A DNA stretch of 64,000 bases from Candidatus Hydrogenedentota bacterium (GCA_903893795.1 CAITNO010000069.1:1-64000), one strand, 5' to 3'; counted from the first letter of the stretch, positions 17,705-27,062 are shown. The notes: generated by a model not told the origin, from the sequence alone. Translations and numbers: made by a program.

Positions 17705-19202
17705 CGGGATTAGACAACCCTACTGTCCCGCACAGCGCGCGGCAAGGCGATTCGGCGATGCGCCTTTTCTGGTCACTCCCGAGACCACGCTTTCCTTCAA
17801 TGAGTTTGCGCTCAGGGTGGGCTGTTTTGCCGACCGGTTCCGCCGGAACAGCCTCGAACGGCGGGACTGCGTCGCGCTGACCCTGCCCGCGGGTGTGGAC
17901 ACGCTGGCGCTGCTCGCCGCCCTGTGGCGGATGGGGGCGATAGCCTTTCCGCTTGACCCTGGGGCACCGCCGGACTACACCGCGTCGCGCGTGCGCGACC
18001 TCGGCTGTGTGATGACCGTCGTGCCTCAGGGCCCGGCGGACGCGCCGGAGGCGCGGCAGGTGGGCCTTGACGCATTGCTTCCCGTGCTGGACCCCAAGCA
18101 CATCACCCAGGCGCGCGTCCGCCACAACAGCCACACCCCGGCGCTGGCCCTGCTCACGTCCGGCTCCGGCGGCTCGCCGAAGGCGGCCGTGCTTTCGCTT
18201 ATTTCGATGACCCTGGCCGCGCAGCGCGCCAACAGGCGCATGGTGCTTGAGCGGGGTGACCGTTACCTGCTGAACCTGCCGCTGCACCACGTGTCGGGAA
18301 TCTCTGTGTTCATGCGCTGCCTCGAAGCGGGCGCGCAGTGCCTGCTGCCCGGTGCGGGAGAGCATACCGTGGACGCCATTGCGCGGACCCGGCCGACCCA
18401 TCTGTCCCTGGTGGCGGCGCAACTGCGCCGCGCGCTGGAAGTGCCCGCCGCGCTGGACGCCCTGCGTCCGGCCAAGTGCGTGCTCATGGGCGGCGGGCCC
18501 CTTCCCGGATTGCTGCTGCAGCGCGCCTTTGATGCGGGCCTGCCGCTGATGAACAGCTACGGCATGACCGAAACCTCGGCCATGACCTGCGCCACCCGGC
18601 TCGATGCGGACCTGGAAGAACTGGGCTCCGTGGGCAGGCCCATGTTGCAGGACACGGTGCGCGTCAACGAACAGGGCAGGGTAGAAGTGCGCGGCAGCAC
18701 GCGTTTTGTGGGTTATCTCCACGGGGGAGTGCTCGAAAAGCCGGGCGGCTGGTTCGACACGGGTGACCTGGGCCATTTCGACGAACAGGGCAGGCTCCAT
18801 ATCACGGGCCGCGCCGACCGCATGTTCATCGTCGGCGGGGAAAATGTGCAGCCCGAATTGGTGGAGGCTGAACTGTGCAAGATTCCGGGTGTTGTCCGCG
18901 CCATCGTCGTGCCTGTACCGGACCCGGTGCTGGACCGCGTCCCCGTCGCCTTCGTCGATATGGCCGTCGATGCTTTAAGTCCCCCTTCGAAGGGGGATGT
19001 AGGGGGATGTGTCTCTGAAGCTCCCGCCAAAGAAGAAACAAAGCCTGACGCGGCCGCACTGCTCGCCGTCTGCAAAGAACGACTGCCCCGACACGCTGTG
19101 CCCCGGCACATTCTTCCCTGGCCGGAGGAAATCGCCCCTGGTATCAAGCCGCGTCCGGCAGAGTTGCAGCGGCGTGCGGAGGAGATGGTGCGGGGCGCAT
19201 AG
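17688..19202 (+). CDS. menE: o-Succinylbenzoate-CoA ligase MenE, with in-frame palindromic insert
   Basis: An ANL-family acyl-CoA ligase (504 aa from the ATG at 17688). Motifs include the phosphate-binding loop 'LTSGSGGSPKAA', 'NSYGMTETSAM', 'GWFDTGDLGHFDEQGRLHI' and 'GRADRMFIVGGENVQPELVE'. The C-terminal subdomain keeps a lysine near the end ('PGIKPRPAELQ'), where the family has its catalytic Lys. An extra segment 'LSPPSKGDVGGCVSEA' interrupts the C-terminal domain. It is encoded by a palindromic repeat (18979-19010) that keeps the frame. It is the last gene of menFDBACE; no menH is seen. Confidence 0.9.
   Translation: MNTPADGIRQPYCPAQRAARRFGDAPFLVTPETTLSFNEFALRVGCFADRFRRNSLERRDCVALTLPAGVDTLALLAALWRMGAIAFPLDPGAPPDYTASRVRDLGCVMTVVPQGPADAPEARQVGLDALLPVLDPKHITQARVRHNSHTPALALLTSGSGGSPKAAVLSLISMTLAAQRANRRMVLERGDRYLLNLPLHHVSGISVFMRCLEAGAQCLLPGAGEHTVDAIARTRPTHLSLVAAQLRRALEVPAALDALRPAKCVLMGGGPLPGLLLQRAFDAGLPLMNSYGMTETSAMTCATRLDADLEELGSVGRPMLQDTVRVNEQGRVEVRGSTRFVGYLHGGVLEKPGGWFDTGDLGHFDEQGRLHITGRADRMFIVGGENVQPELVEAELCKIPGVVRAIVVPVPDPVLDRVPVAFVDMAVDALSPPSKGDVGGCVSEAPAKEETKPDAAALLAVCKERLPRHAVPRHILPWPEEIAPGIKPRPAELQRRAEEMVRGA
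18979..19010 (+). repeat. In-frame 'ccccctt..aaggggg' palindromic element in menE
   Basis: The sequence 'agtcccccttcgaaggggg' is followed by 'atgtagggggatgt'. Nearly the same sequence occurs at 57529-57560, and an expanded version at 58337-58401, both inside another coding gene. The palindrome adds codons for 'SPPSKGDVGG' to MenE without breaking the frame. Confidence 0.8.
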
Positions 19203-19291
19203 GGTCGATGATGGCCGGGGGTTTTGCTTCTTCGGCTGTTTGAGCAATCACCGATCTCTGCCGTCACCATGCCCAAGCTTCGTCCATCAGT

Positions 19292-21640
19292 CTATTCAAT
19301 GCTGACCGAATCGAAACCCATGCCGATGCTGTCCGTTCCGAAGCGGACGTCACCGAGGTCCAGGGTGTTGAATGCCTGGAACATGGGCACCCGTCCAACA
19401 TCCTGCCCATCCAGCTTCATGTCGCAGCCCCCGCTCTTGTCGGGCTTCACGTCAAACACGAGTTCGTGCCATCCGGTTTTTCGCGGCACGGGCGTTGCCG
19501 TGACGCGGTCAAGCCAGGTCTGAACCACGTAATGATCGCGTGACACCGCCGCATCCACGCCCAGCGCCACCACTGCCTCCTCGATGGCAGCAGAACCTCG
19601 CAGCGTGGCCATGCACGATGCGCCGCGCTTTTCGGTATCGTCATACAGCCATACCGTCACCTTCTTGGACAGCATTGCCGGGTGACGGTAGCGCACCACC
19701 ATGACGTCCTTGTCGATGCGGAGGGCTCCCGTGCCATCGTGGACATTGCGCCCGGTGAGGAATTCCTGGCGGAGTCCGTCGCTGTAGTGATAGAGGAAGA
19801 AGGGGCTCAGTGTGCCTTCAAAGCCGCAGTGGAGGGGCATTTCCACAGGACGCGCCGCCTCTTTGGGATGGGGGAACTTGAACTCGGCGGTCAGGCCGAT
19901 CACTTTCGAGACTTTGGCGGGGTCGAAGCCTTCGTGCTTCTCCCACTTTCCGTTCACAAGAATTTCACCGGGCCGGTCGGGCGATTCAAAGTGGTTGTTC
20001 TCCAGCAGGGTCTCATCCGTGTAGCGTCCAAACTCCACGGTGGTGGCGTTGGCGCCGAAACAGGCATTGTTGCGAAGGCGGGTGTTGAAGGTCATGCCGG
20101 GATCGAAATCAATGGAGCACGCGTCTTCGGGCCGGTCTTCCGGCTGGGGCCAGGTCGCGTTGAACCACGACCAGACATCGGCGATGCGGTTGTTCTCGAA
20201 GAGGGTGTTGTCCGTGGTTGCGCCGATGTAGAAGGCTCCGCCGTCCCACGAACTGGTCACGCAGCGCGCCAGGTCGTTGTTGCGGATGACGTTGTTGTTC
20301 ATGATGCCGCGTTCGCGGGGAATGTCCCACATGGAAAACATGATGATGCCCGACTTGGGCGAGTCGGTGATGAGATTGTTGGAGATGACATTGTCGTTGG
20401 CCGACCATCCCAGCGAAATACCGCAGCCGGTGATGGTGCGGCGGCCCACATGGTGGATGTAATTGTTGTGAAGGGTGTGGTGGTGGTTGCGCAGTTCCGC
20501 CGGGCCGGGGTCGTGCGGCGTGTATTCGCCGTGGACAACAATGCCGTTGCTGCCCGTCTGTGCGATTTCGCAGCCCGACACGGTGGCATGGGTGGAGGCC
20601 CCCTCAATGGACACGGCGTTGCCGCCCGCATGGAGAAGGCGGCAGTCCCGCACCGTCACACGGACCGCATGGGTGAGACAGACCTGGTCGTTTCCACCCT
20701 CAAAGCGGAGTCCCTCAAAGACGAGATCGTGCACCGGCGCATCGGGACTCTTTCCGCGAAGATCGAGCAGTTTCGCCGCAGTGTCCGCCACGATGACCGC
20801 ATCCTTGGGCGAGGGGGAGAGGGGCATGTAATACAACGTGCCGGAGGCGCGGTCGGCATAGAATTCACCGGGCGCATCCAGCAGGCCCAGGGCGTTTTCG
20901 ACCACATAGGATTTTCCCGCGACAGGATTGTAGGCCGGGTCGGACATTTTGAACTTGGTGAAGAAACGGCGCTCCGCCACGTCCACGTGCTCGACCGGGA
21001 TGTGCTCGGAGAAGTAGGTGCCCATCTGCATCAGATGGACGTAGAGCTGGCTGGTGTCCAGCCCGGCGGGATCAAGATCGCCCGGCGCATAGCAGAAAGA
21101 CCAGAAGGGTTCGATGCGCGGTTCCTGCAACCGGAACCACCCCTCGTTGGGCGTGCGGGCGAGCGTGCCCGGCATGCCGTCCTCCATCACCTGAAACGCT
21201 TTCGCGTCGGTGTTCTGGATCTGGGAAACCTGAGCTTTCAGGACCCGGCCCTTGTGACGGTGCCAATCGGTAACAGCAACGCCGCCTGCAAGTATGGGTT
21301 CTTCCCCGGCAAAACTGCGGTAAACGACGGGGGCGCCTTCACTGCCCGAATTGTTTTCATCGAACCGGACCGGTTCGGCGAAATAGTAGGTGCCCCCGCG
21401 CAGGATGACTGTCGCGGCACCCGCACCGGATTGCTTCCGTTCCCGGACGGCGTCGCGGGCGCGGGTCAGGGTGCGAAAGGGTTCATGCAGCGTGCCCGCA
21501 TGCCCATCGTCGCCGGTTGGCGAGACATAGACGGCACCTTCCGGGTTCTGTTCTCCTTGAGCCCGCACCGGAAACGAAGAGAGGCACAAGGCAAGGAACA
21601 GCAGCAGAGGAACCTTGGCGGAATTGGTGTGTGTTTTCAT
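19292..21640 (-). CDS. Secreted right-handed beta-helix protein (783 aa)
   Basis: The start is taken at the ATG at 21640, giving a clear signal peptide ('KVPLLLFLALCLSSFPVRAQ'). The N-terminal part begins 'AVYVSPTGDDGHAGTLHEPF', the DUF1565/pectate-lyase-like opening. Residues about 300-560 form a parallel beta-helix with repeated 'N..I..N' rungs ('NNYIHHVGRRTITGCGISLG', 'NDNVISNNLITDSPKSG', 'NNVIRNNDLARC'). The C-terminal 170 residues are a beta-sandwich, perhaps carbohydrate-binding. Proteins of this design are extracellular polysaccharide lyases or hydrolases, but I cannot assign a catalytic family. It stands alone and converges on menE. Confidence 0.75.
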   Translation of the reverse strand: MKTHTNSAKVPLLLFLALCLSSFPVRAQGEQNPEGAVYVSPTGDDGHAGTLHEPFRTLTRARDAVRERKQSGAGAATVILRGGTYYFAEPVRFDENNSGSEGAPVVYRSFAGEEPILAGGVAVTDWHRHKGRVLKAQVSQIQNTDAKAFQVMEDGMPGTLARTPNEGWFRLQEPRIEPFWSFCYAPGDLDPAGLDTSQLYVHLMQMGTYFSEHIPVEHVDVAERRFFTKFKMSDPAYNPVAGKSYVVENALGLLDAPGEFYADRASGTLYYMPLSPSPKDAVIVADTAAKLLDLRGKSPDAPVHDLVFEGLRFEGGNDQVCLTHAVRVTVRDCRLLHAGGNAVSIEGASTHATVSGCEIAQTGSNGIVVHGEYTPHDPGPAELRNHHHTLHNNYIHHVGRRTITGCGISLGWSANDNVISNNLITDSPKSGIIMFSMWDIPRERGIMNNNVIRNNDLARCVTSSWDGGAFYIGATTDNTLFENNRIADVWSWFNATWPQPEDRPEDACSIDFDPGMTFNTRLRNNACFGANATTVEFGRYTDETLLENNHFESPDRPGEILVNGKWEKHEGFDPAKVSKVIGLTAEFKFPHPKEAARPVEMPLHCGFEGTLSPFFLYHYSDGLRQEFLTGRNVHDGTGALRIDKDVMVVRYRHPAMLSKKVTVWLYDDTEKRGASCMATLRGSAAIEEAVVALGVDAAVSRDHYVVQTWLDRVTATPVPRKTGWHELVFDVKPDKSGGCDMKLDGQDVGRVPMFQAFNTLDLGDVRFGTDSIGMGFDSVSIE

Positions 21641-21754
21641 GACGCCATCATAGGCCGCATGAAACTTTTCGGTCAACCGAAACGCTGTTTACCCCCGCAG
21701 CGAATCCGGCATGAACGCATGTCGGGATGTTGGCCTTTCGGGGAGAACCGGAGG

Positions 21755-22885
21755 CTAATGTTTGACGGGCCTGGGTGCCGGCACGGGTTTCTGCAACTGC
21801 TGGTTGATAAGATCGATATTCCGGCTCGCGTTCAATCCGTCGCGGGACCGGCCTGCCAGTGCGACCACCTGCTGGTAGTTGGTCAGGGCGCTTTGAAGAT
21901 CGCCCGACTGCCGCTGGATTTCGGCGAGCCGTTGAAACGCTTCGGCGCTGTTGGGATTGGCCGCCGTGGCGGCTTCAAACTGGGTCTGCGCCAGGTCAAG
22001 CTGACCCGCCTGCATGTAGGTGTTTCCCATTTGGATCATGGCCTTGGTGTCGCCGGGCAGTATTTGCAGCGCTTGCTGGTATTCGGCCAGCGCCTGGTCC
22101 ACCTGGCCCTGCCGCTGATAGTAGTCACCGAGGTCCTGGTGTGTCTGGACCGCGCTCGGCGAACCCGCCGCCGCGCGCTGCAGGGCGGCGCCCTCCTGCT
22201 GGGGCAGGTTCAGTTGTTTGTACACCTGCGCCGCCATGCTGGCCGCCTGGGGGTCGCCGCTCGTCATCGATTCATACTGGGACAGGGCCTCCATCGCCTG
22301 ACGGTCCATGCCGTTGCGCGCATATGCCTGGGCGGCCATGTAGCGTGCCTGGCTGTCCTGCGGCTGGGCGTTCATCCATTGCTGATAGGTCGCAAGCTCG
22401 TCCTTGGTGTTTCCCAGCGAGCGCTGCACCGACGCCAGATTGCGCCAGGCATCGGGATTGTGCGGGTCCTCCTTGAGACTCTGTTGGAGGAGGGTCTGGG
22501 CCTGGGCAAATTTGCCTTCCTTGGAAAGCTGTGCGGCCCGGCGCACCAGGTCGGCCGAGCGGTGCTCCGGGTCATCGGCGGCGGCGTTGGCGTCCTTCGC
22601 CTGGTCCTGCCCGTTCTCACCCTCGGTGGCATCCTTCGCCACCGCCTTCGAGGCGCGGCTGGCCGTTTTCACCCATGAGCCCGAGTCGTGGTCCCACGTG
22701 TCATCCTTGTTTGCCTTGGACGCGGCATGGGCCACGGCCTTTTCGGCCTCTTTCTTGGCCGCGTCCAGTTTGGCCGCCAATGCGGCGGCATCATTCCGCG
22801 CATCACCCAGTCGGACGGTCTGCACACCGGCAAACAGCGTAACCACGGCAACCAGTGCGCCCAGCGCTATCGGCAATCGATTCAT
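21755..22885 (-). CDS. Membrane-anchored TPR protein (376 aa)
   Basis: An N-terminal hydrophobic segment ('LPIALGALVAVVTLFAGVQ') is followed by a coiled coil rich in A, K and D (about 28-105). From about residue 110, six to seven TPR units follow ('GKFAQAQTLLQQSLKEDPHN', 'GQVDQALAEYQQALQILPGD', 'GQLDLAQTQFEAATAANPNS'). The C-terminus is Pro-rich. It probably acts as a periplasmic scaffold; the partner is unknown. Confidence 0.75.
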   Translation of the reverse strand: MNRLPIALGALVAVVTLFAGVQTVRLGDARNDAAALAAKLDAAKKEAEKAVAHAASKANKDDTWDHDSGSWVKTASRASKAVAKDATEGENGQDQAKDANAAADDPEHRSADLVRRAAQLSKEGKFAQAQTLLQQSLKEDPHNPDAWRNLASVQRSLGNTKDELATYQQWMNAQPQDSQARYMAAQAYARNGMDRQAMEALSQYESMTSGDPQAASMAAQVYKQLNLPQQEGAALQRAAAGSPSAVQTHQDLGDYYQRQGQVDQALAEYQQALQILPGDTKAMIQMGNTYMQAGQLDLAQTQFEAATAANPNSAEAFQRLAEIQRQSGDLQSALTNYQQVVALAGRSRDGLNASRNIDLINQQLQKPVPAPRPVKH

Positions 22886-23128
22886 GTCGGTTCTAAGTCC
22901 TTATTTAACGGGTTCTTCGGGAAACTCTGAGCTTGTCTGATATTTTAGCCCATCGTTTAACGCTCATTCCACGTGATAAGTTTACAACAGGCGGTCAGGA
23001 ACATGACATGCTCCAGTGAAAATCGGTCCAATTGGGAGCGTATTTCCGGCCCAGGAGCCGGAATTTCGGTGAAACAGCGGCGTTTTCTGCTATTCTGCGT
23101 ATGATCCCGGACAGGAAAGGATACACCC

Positions 23129-26086
23129 ATGCGGATGAAGGTTTCGGCCCTTTTTGCGGTGACGCTGCTATTCTCCTTCAGTTCAATTGCTGAAGACAGG
23201 GGGGAGGATGCCTACATCCATGCCGGAACGGCGCTTTCACCCGACGCCTCCTGGGTGCTGGGCACGTCGCGGATGGAACGGACGCTGACGCTTTCAGACG
23301 GTAGGTTTACCCTCTCGTCTTTCTTGAACAAGGGCGTCAACCCGCCCAAAGAGTATGTCCAGGGCGGGGTGTCGCCGGAATTCAGCGTTACGGTGGACGG
23401 CCAGGCGCTTTCGGGCGCGGGGGGCGGGTGGAGGCTGGCGCGGTGGACCACAAAGCAACAGTCGCAGGGAGAATCCGCTCTCGACATAGCCCTGACCAAC
23501 GGCACGCTCACGGTGACCCGCCATTTCGTGGTCTATCCCGGAACGGCGGTACTGCGCGAATGGACCACCTTTGAAAATGCGGGTACGCAGGACATCACCC
23601 TCAGCGCGGTGGGCTTTCTGGACCTGTTACTGATGGGGGAGGACTGCAAGGCGGGCCTTGCGTTCAGCCATCTCACGGGCGGCAAGGCCTATGATGGATC
23701 GCAGCGCCTGGTCACGGAAAAGGTGGACGCTGGCTACGCCAATACCTTCGCCTCCTCGGCGTCCAGTGACCATCTGCCGTTTATGATGCTCCACAACGAG
23801 TCGTCCCGGCACGGACTCTTCTTCGGCTGGGACTATCTCGGCCCCTGGTCGGCGCCGCTGGGCGCGGCGGACGGGGCAGCCTTCCACTGCGCGCTGGCGC
23901 TGGCCGGATACACGAGGACGCTGAAAGCGGGGGAGAGCTTCGACACACCGCGCGTGTTCACCGGCTGTTTTGCGGGTGACCTGGACGACATGGGCAACCA
24001 GGTGCTGGACTGGCAGTACCAGTACCTGTGGCAAAACAAGCACGCCGCCTATTTCGCCCAGCCGCGCTATGCGGTGGACTGGCCCGCGCCGTGGGTCAAC
24101 ACGGGCGGTGGCGAGGAAAACTGGGGCTGCCGGCTGGCGCTCGACCTGTACTACACCGACCTGGCCCGTTATGCGGGCGCGGGCGTGCTGTGGGACGATG
24201 CGGGCTGGTATGACGCATGGGGCACTTGGAACGGTCCCGATTTTGGCGAGACGGTGCGCTATCTCGACAAGTACGGCATGAAGCTGAAAGTCTGGTTTCC
24301 GACCTTCCTGAGAAGTGACGGATGCCAGGCCGACCACGACCTTGCCGGTGCGGCGCAGCCGTCCGGTTATTCCATCGACCAGTCCAGCCCCGCCGCCACG
24401 CAGTGGCAGTTGGACCTGCTCGACAGGAAGAGCCGCGACTGGGGCGGCTTTCAGTGGCGCTACGACATCGGACCGGGCACCGGGAGCGACCCGCTCACGG
24501 CCGACCAGGAATTCCGCCGGCTCAACCGGGACTTTCTGGCCGCGCACCCGGACCAGGGGATAGACGCCTGTTTCGGTGGCGGCAATTGGATTGGCGTGGA
24601 CCTGGCCGACTGCTCCGACTCGGGCGAGATGACCGACGGCGGCACGCGCGATTACTCGGGCTATCACAGCTCGCTCTTCATCCCGCCGGACCTGCTGCAC
24701 AACGTCGTGTATTTCTCCTACGAGCAGGGCCGCAAGGCCTACAGCATCAACAACGACCGCATCCAACTGCGCGCAAATCCGGACTGGTACGGCGACCCGG
24801 CCAGTAAGAAGGGCTATTCAGCGAAGGCGACCCACCCTGCGGGCAGCACGCCGTCCATCCCGCCCGACGCCGTCCCGGGCTTGGAGGCCCTGCGCAAGGA
24901 CTGGGACCTGTACCGCTATATGGTCCACGAAGAGGTGGCGGGACGCTGGGGGCATGTGTTTCGTCCGAGGGTCGAGGGCGACGAAGCCGTGCTGTATTTC
25001 CAGCGCATGAACCGTGAAGGCACAAAGGGCGTGGTCCTGACGGCGCGCCCCTTCGCCCAGCCGCAGCAGATGCCTGCAGGCCCCGTCACGGTCTATCCAA
25101 AGGGGCTTGTCGGGGACCTGGACTATGACCTGCGCTTTGACTTCGGCAAGCGCGTTGATCACCGTGCAGGGTCGGAACTCATGGAGCGCGGCATCACACT
25201 TGACCCGCTTCAGCCCGGCGAGATCGTCTATCTCAATATGGCCGGACACCCCGGCAGCGGCACCGACACCACGCCGCCCGGGCCGCCCCGTCAGGTCACC
25301 AAAAAGGTTGGCACGAACCTCCACACCCAGGGCGTGGAAGTGCGCTGGGAACCCGCTGTGGACGACCACTGGCTTTCCGGGTATGAGGCGTTCCGCGTGG
25401 AACCGGACGGCACCCGCGTCAGCCTCGGCAAGATTTCCAGAGGCGAATACGTCTTCGACCATTCCCGGCCCGGTACCGCGCTGATTTCCTGCACCTATGA
25501 GGTGCGCGCCGTAGACGGCGACGGCAATGTCTCTCCGTTTGTGGCGGCGGAACCCGTGGCGGGCGAAGCGGAACGGCACAGCCTCTTCGAGGGCTTTGGC
25601 GACGTGCAGGGCTTTCAGGGCTGGACCAGCGAGGCGGTCCGTGATGGACAGCCGCCCACACCGCTGGCATGGCATCCCGAGTCCGGCTATGAGGGTCAGT
25701 GGCTGGTCGAACCCAAAGCAGCAGGCGATTCCACGCCCGGCGTGATCGCCCGGACCTTCCTGCTGCCCCATCCCGAGGCAGATGTCGCGCGAGTCTTCAC
25801 GGTACAACATGCCGGCAAGGTCACGCTGCGCGGCGCCGTGCGCCGCGACCTCCCGCCGGGCACCGTATCCGCGGCGGAATGCCACGTGCGCATCCTGATT
25901 AACGGGCAGCCCGTCTGGCCCGAAAAGGACTGGCAGCAGGTCCCCACGGAACGCGAAGGAACACGCTACGAACGCACCATCACCGTGAACCCGGAAGACC
26001 GCATCGAGCACGTGCTCCAACGGAATGCGGATTGGAAGAACGCCGGCATCGGCTGGTATGGAGTCATCGAATACGCAGGCGAGTGA
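23129..26086 (+). CDS. Secreted GH36/GH27-like glycoside hydrolase with FN3 and C-terminal beta domains
   Basis: A 985-residue exported protein; the ribosome site 'aggaaagg' precedes the ATG, and a signal peptide spans about residues 1-21. The N-terminal half is a beta-supersandwich typical of GH36, followed by a TIM barrel. 'GVLWDDAGWYD' and 'MKLKVWFPTFL' are barrel strands. 'FQWRYDIGPG' puts an Asp (about 446) where GH36 enzymes have the nucleophile. 'DCSDSGEMTDGG' (about 494-505) probably holds the acid/base Asp. Residues about 690-790 form a fibronectin type III domain ('GVEVRWEPAVDDHWLSGYEA'), then a beta-rich domain. Likely alpha-galactosidase-type activity on plant or algal glycans; the substrate is inferred only from the fold. 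Confidence 0.75.
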   Translation: MRMKVSALFAVTLLFSFSSIAEDRGEDAYIHAGTALSPDASWVLGTSRMERTLTLSDGRFTLSSFLNKGVNPPKEYVQGGVSPEFSVTVDGQALSGAGGGWRLARWTTKQQSQGESALDIALTNGTLTVTRHFVVYPGTAVLREWTTFENAGTQDITLSAVGFLDLLLMGEDCKAGLAFSHLTGGKAYDGSQRLVTEKVDAGYANTFASSASSDHLPFMMLHNESSRHGLFFGWDYLGPWSAPLGAADGAAFHCALALAGYTRTLKAGESFDTPRVFTGCFAGDLDDMGNQVLDWQYQYLWQNKHAAYFAQPRYAVDWPAPWVNTGGGEENWGCRLALDLYYTDLARYAGAGVLWDDAGWYDAWGTWNGPDFGETVRYLDKYGMKLKVWFPTFLRSDGCQADHDLAGAAQPSGYSIDQSSPAATQWQLDLLDRKSRDWGGFQWRYDIGPGTGSDPLTADQEFRRLNRDFLAAHPDQGIDACFGGGNWIGVDLADCSDSGEMTDGGTRDYSGYHSSLFIPPDLLHNVVYFSYEQGRKAYSINNDRIQLRANPDWYGDPASKKGYSAKATHPAGSTPSIPPDAVPGLEALRKDWDLYRYMVHEEVAGRWGHVFRPRVEGDEAVLYFQRMNREGTKGVVLTARPFAQPQQMPAGPVTVYPKGLVGDLDYDLRFDFGKRVDHRAGSELMERGITLDPLQPGEIVYLNMAGHPGSGTDTTPPGPPRQVTKKVGTNLHTQGVEVRWEPAVDDHWLSGYEAFRVEPDGTRVSLGKISRGEYVFDHSRPGTALISCTYEVRAVDGDGNVSPFVAAEPVAGEAERHSLFEGFGDVQGFQGWTSEAVRDGQPPTPLAWHPESGYEGQWLVEPKAAGDSTPGVIARTFLLPHPEADVARVFTVQHAGKVTLRGAVRRDLPPGTVSAAECHVRILINGQPVWPEKDWQQVPTEREGTRYERTITVNPEDRIEHVLQRNADWKNAGIGWYGVIEYAGE

Positions 26087-26101
26087 ACCCCAGACCGTCC
26101 C

Positions 26102-26155
26102 CAGTTGTGGCATGGTCTCCCGACCATGCCACTCTTACGACCGCAGGTCTCCTCT
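26102..26155 (-). repeat. REP-like hairpin repeat, copy C, next to a transposase remnant
   Basis: A perfect 10-bp hairpin, 'tggcatggtc' tccc 'gaccatgcca', is followed by 'gaccgcaggtc' and 'tcctctt'. The repeat ends exactly at the stop codon of the RAYT fragment (26156). This placement is typical for REP hairpins and their transposase. Confidence 0.75.
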
Positions 26156-26290
26156 TCACCAGGCAATCTGCGTGATCTTGACGTCGTTTCCTGCACTGTC
26201 GCCTGTGGCGTAGTAGCGGGCGGATGAAAAGCGCCAATCCTCGGGATACTGCACCAGCCCCTTGCGGAGTTCATCTTTAAGCAGCGCCAT
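26156..26290 (-). pseudogene. RAYT (REP-associated tyrosine transposase) C-terminal remnant
   Basis: A 44-codon fragment reads 'KDELRKGLVQYPEDWRFSSA', then 'RYYATG' and 'DVKITQIAW'. This is the conserved C-terminal end of Y1/IS200-like RAYT transposases ('..NPVRAGLV..PEDW.WSSAR.Y..G'). The frame is closed just upstream by a stop, and no HUH or catalytic Tyr part remains. The remnant abuts a REP-like hairpin. Confidence 0.75.
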
Positions 26291-26295
26291 TCGAG

Positions 26296-26652
26296 TTACT
26301 TATGCGCCCTTAAATAGCGGGCTGTCCCGGATTTGACCGGCGCTATCTCCCCGGTTTCCCCTTCCTCTTCACAAATTCTCTTAAGACATCCTGATGCCAT
26401 TGTTTCATTAGGCTCCAGCGCTAATACCCGATTACACATCATCTTACTTTTGTCGTATCTTCGCTCTCTTAAATATACCGCAGCCAGAGTACGGAGCAGA
26501 TCTGTATTTGTAGGGTACTTTTCAAGTAATGCCAGATACTTTACAAAAGCTTCTTCTCGTCTGCCCTCTATATAAATCCGTCCGTAGCGACCAATATACC
26601 ATGCGACGTAGAAATCGCTGAACCACTCCCGAATTCTGCTGATGGACTTCAT
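26296..26652 (-). CDS. Small TPR protein (118 aa)
   Basis: The ATG at 26652 has 'acaggat' just upstream. The protein has two TPR-like helical pairs ('REEAFVKYLALLEKYPTNTD', 'RRYDKSKMMCNRVLALEPNE') and a charged C-terminus. There is no signal peptide. The base composition is clearly lower in GC than the neighbouring genes, and it lies between a transposase remnant and an antitoxin-type gene, so this small segment may be acquired. Function unknown. Confidence 0.65.
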   Translation of the reverse strand: MKSISRIREWFSDFYVAWYIGRYGRIYIEGRREEAFVKYLALLEKYPTNTDLLRTLAAVYLRERRYDKSKMMCNRVLALEPNETMASGCLKRICEEEGETGEIAPVKSGTARYLRAHK

Positions 26653-26678
26653 CGTTATCCTGTTCCGTATGTTCCGGG

Positions 26679-26978
26679 TCAGGCAGCATACTGAACCACC
26701 GCTGTCCGGACAACCTCATCGCGGAAACGGCCGCTGAGATCGCGCGGCGTTCTCATGTCCGCTTTGCGTCCTAGGATTGTGGTCAGCTCCTCTTCCATGG
26801 CAGCCACGTCGAAAAGCGAAGGTATGTTGTCCGGATGGTATTCAAACAGCACATCGACATCGCTTTCCGGACGGAAGTGATCCGTCAGGACGGAACCGAA
26901 CAGCGCCAGTCTGGTGAGGTGGTGCCTGATGCAAAATGCCGCGATCTCCGTCTGATCGATACTAATGGGCAGGTTCAT
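26679..26978 (-). CDS. Minimal nucleotidyltransferase (MntA-type), orphan
   Basis: A 99-residue MNT-fold protein, start at 26978 after 'caaggag'. The active-site motif 'LFGSVLTDHFRPESDVDVLF' is G-S...S-D-x-D, with both metal-binding Asp residues and a third acidic position later ('KADMRTP'). MntA antitoxins AMPylate HEPN toxins (HepT), normally encoded next door. No HEPN gene is present on either side; the small TPR gene follows after 26 nt instead. The protein may be an orphan antitoxin or may act on another target. Confidence 0.8.
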   Translation of the reverse strand: MNLPISIDQTEIAAFCIRHHLTRLALFGSVLTDHFRPESDVDVLFEYHPDNIPSLFDVAAMEEELTTILGRKADMRTPRDLSGRFRDEVVRTAVVQYAA

Positions 26979-27029
26979 CCAAGCTTCTCCTTGTCTGTGA
27001 CTGGTTTCAGTATATCAGACCATGCGCCC

Positions 27030-27062
27030 GGCGTCATTTCCCGACCACGCCACAACTGGGAG
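27030..27062 (-). repeat. REP-like hairpin repeat, copy D (partial, inverted)
   Basis: Read on the minus strand it gives 'cccagttgtggcgtggtc' followed by 'gggaaatgacgc'. This matches the 5' part of copies A and C, but the second arm has decayed and the trailing part is missing. Confidence 0.55.

Noticed and set aside
19682..22678. Plus-strand ORF of 998 codons
   Set aside because: Antisense across the beta-helix gene, the following gap and most of the TPR gene; long only because of GC-rich codon bias.
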